Source: Thermoleophilia bacterium | GTDB lineage: Bacteria; Actinomycetota; Thermoleophilia; Gaiellales; JAICJC01 | Direction of reading: 5' to 3' | NCBI GenBank assembly: GCA_025928435.1 | Contig: JAICJM010000225.1 | Location: 1-5,775 of the forward strand | Length of the DNA stretch: 5,775 bases | In this document: in pieces, positions 4,635-5,775 of the stretch | Layout: each line of letters begins with the position of its first letter | Position numbering within the stretch: position 1 is the first letter of the stretch | Made by a program: the position numbers and the translations under genes | The notes under the pieces: model-generated | What the model was told of the DNA's origin: nothing | The model's input: the letters and a program-made list of their open reading frames with translations, nothing else | Databases searched by the model: none

Positions 4635-5407
4635 CCGCCCACCACCTCGAGCCGCCGCTCGCCCGCCCAGAACACTCCGCCCGCACAGGCGAGCAGGCCG
4701 GCGAGCCAGGCCGCCTGCACGAGCAGGAGCCACGGCTCGACGTGCCCCGACGCGAGCCGCGCCGGCACATACGCCATCGACGCGAACGGCAGCGCCTTGG
4801 CCGCGTCCGCGAGGCCCGTCGGCAGGAACTCCAGCGGGAGCAGCATCCCGCCGAGCAGGAACACGAGCTTCTGGTACAGGAACCAGGTCGAGCGCGCGTC
4901 CCGCAGCCAGAACGCGACACCCGCGAAGGCGTGCTGCGCGGCCAGGTTGCAGCCGACGGCCAGGAAGCTCGCCGGCACGAAGAGCGCGATCCCGGCGGCG
5001 CTGGGCGGAGGGCCCACGTAGAGCCACACGATCACGACGCCGACTGCCAGCGAGCACACCATGCGCACGAGCGCCTCGCCCAGCTCCGCGGCCAGGCGCA
5101 GCCCCACGACGGAGGCCGGCCGGAGCATCTCGATCACGATGGCCCCGGAGGAGATGTCCCAGCCGATGCTCTCGATCATGCGCGGCTTGGTCGCGATCAC
5201 GGACCCCTCGGCCGCGGCGACGTACCAGAGCAGCGAATGGGCGTCGTAGCCGGAGATCGAGCCGCCGTTCGCGCGCGCGGCCGCCGACCACAGGGCCGAG
5301 AAGATCACCAGGATGATCGCGTAGAACGCCACCCGCACGGCCAGCTCGCCGCGCTGGTGCAGGGCCCTCCGGGCCGAGATGCCGGCCTGGGCAACGAGCG
5401 CGTTCAC
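4631..5407 (-). CDS. ABC-2 type exporter permease (first permease, COG4587-like)
   Basis: The 258-residue membrane protein resembles the COG4587 partner permease. An N-terminal amphipathic helix ALVAQAGISARRALHQRGEL (3-22) precedes membrane segment 1 (about 24-44). WYVAAAEGSV (61-70) and the cytoplasmic loop ISSGAIVIEMLRPASVVGLRLA (85-106) match the family's I..G.I...L-RP pattern. Membrane segments follow at about 113-131, 137-157 and 174-190. The segment FLLGGMLLPLEFLPTGLADAAKALPF (183-208) resembles the G-x-x-x-PLxxFP...LPF motif common to ABC-2 permeases. The last helix lies near 226-248. The start GTG at 5407 overlaps the ATPase stop in GTGA and has GAGGGG-type Shine-Dalgarno sequence upstream. 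Its own stop overlaps the next permease start, so all three subunits are made from one message. Confidence 0.88.
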   Translation of the reverse strand: MNALVAQAGISARRALHQRGELAVRVAFYAIILVIFSALWSAAARANGGSISGYDAHSLLWYVAAAEGSVIATKPRMIESIGWDISSGAIVIEMLRPASVVGLRLAAELGEALVRMVCSLAVGVVIVWLYVGPPPSAAGIALFVPASFLAVGCNLAAQHAFAGVAFWLRDARSTWFLYQKLVFLLGGMLLPLEFLPTGLADAAKALPFASMAYVPARLASGHVEPWLLLVQAAWLAGLLACAGGVFWAGERRLEVVGG

Positions 5408-5775
5408 GTCCGCCCCTCGTAGATCTCGGAGATGACCTGCTCGAGCGGCGGATCCACGACGGAGATGTCCGCGATGGCGTAGGCGTCGAGCAGCTCGTCG
5501 AGCACCTCCCGCACCGACGACCTGCGCGTGTCCACCACGAGGCCGTACACCGTCTCGGACTCCGGCGTCACCTGCACGCCGTCGAGCGCGAGCGCGCCCG
5601 GCGGCTCCTCGAAGCGCACCTCGAGCAGCTTCGTCTGCAGGAGCGAGCGGCGCATGCGCCCTACCTGGTCGTCGTAGATGATCGTGCCGTGGTTGATGAC
5701 CACCACGCGGTCGGCGACGTGCTCGATGTCGGCCACGTCGTGCGACGTGAGGAAGACGGTGGTGCGGTGCTCCTC
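5404..5775 (-). CDS. ABC exporter ATPase, C-terminal part (cut by right window edge; COG4586-like)
   Basis: The 123 visible residues are open at the right edge. They start just before TTVFLTSHDVADIEHVADRVVVINHG (fragment residues 5-30), which contains the H-loop histidine (fragment residue 12) and the D-loop-distal strand of an ABC ATPase. Walker A, the Q-loop, the LSGGQ signature and Walker B lie outside the window. The rest is a C-terminal extension after GTIIYDDQVGRMRRSLL, with two strand-helix units and an ending PLEQVISEIYEGRT typical of ATPases serving ABC-2 permeases of this type. It is the upstream gene of the exporter operon and powers transport at the cytoplasmic face. Its stop overlaps the first permease start by 4 bp. 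The operon promoter lies beyond the window. Confidence 0.9.
   Translation of the reverse strand, partial: EEHRTTVFLTSHDVADIEHVADRVVVINHGTIIYDDQVGRMRRSLLQTKLLEVRFEEPPGALALDGVQVTPESETVYGLVVDTRRSSVREVLDELLDAYAIADISVVDPPLEQVISEIYEGRT

Noticed and set aside
2905..4920. 671-codon minus-strand open frame spanning the YihY and ABC genes
   Set aside because: It is antisense to the YihY gene and out of frame with both permeases, with low-complexity Arg-rich sequence. This is typical of spurious open frames in GC-rich DNA.
4327..5422. Plus-strand open frames opposite the permease genes
   Set aside because: They encode Arg/Pro/Ala or His/Arg/Gln-rich sequence with no domain, while the minus strand encodes well-formed permeases with coupled starts.

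Overview
The window is GC-rich bacterial DNA with densely packed genes, several 4-bp start/stop overlaps, GTG starts and TANNNT boxes placed 7-8 nt before start codons (a leaderless-mRNA pattern). Together with a perfect Gram-positive/actinobacterial-type LexA box, this suggests a high-GC actinomycete. A deep lineage such as Thermoleophilia is possible, but that placement is inference. No tRNA, rRNA, CRISPR array, insertion sequence or integrase is visible.

Layout. (1) 1-315, minus strand: the 5' end of a DEDDh (DnaQ-like) exonuclease gene that runs off the left edge. A perfect SOS box (CGAAC-ACAT-GTTCG) abuts its start. (2) 361-1305, plus: a type-1 periplasmic-binding-fold protein (LivJ-like) without a signal peptide, divergent from the exonuclease and sharing its 45-bp promoter region. 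(3) A strong two-part hairpin at 1312-1351 separates it from a convergent HU gene (1360-1638, minus) that has its own promoter. (4) 1732-2874, minus: an overlapping three-gene operon, in transcription order a Roadblock/LC7 protein, a 68-residue single-pass membrane protein and orotate phosphoribosyltransferase (pyrE). (5) 2914-3783, plus: a YihY/BrkB-family membrane protein, divergent from the Roadblock operon across 39 bp. (6) 3864-5775, minus: an ABC-2 type exporter operon, in transcription order ATPase (cut by the right edge), permease 1 and permease 2, each pair overlapping by 4 bp.

How the genes work together. Most are ordinary housekeeping or accessory genes. The exonuclease is probably a DNA-damage-inducible nuclease, and its LexA site also overlaps the -35 area of the divergent binding protein, so both may answer to SOS. 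The Roadblock, membrane-protein and pyrE genes are translationally coupled, which links a small-GTPase-regulator fold to pyrimidine synthesis for reasons the sequence does not explain. The ABC trio resembles the uncharacterised COG4586/COG4587/COG3694 exporters; its substrate is unknown. The most notable signals are the SOS-controlled divergent promoter, the Roadblock/small-membrane-protein/pyrE coupling, and an island of AT-ending codons inside pyrE that holds two copies of a palindromic 10-mer 42 bp apart.
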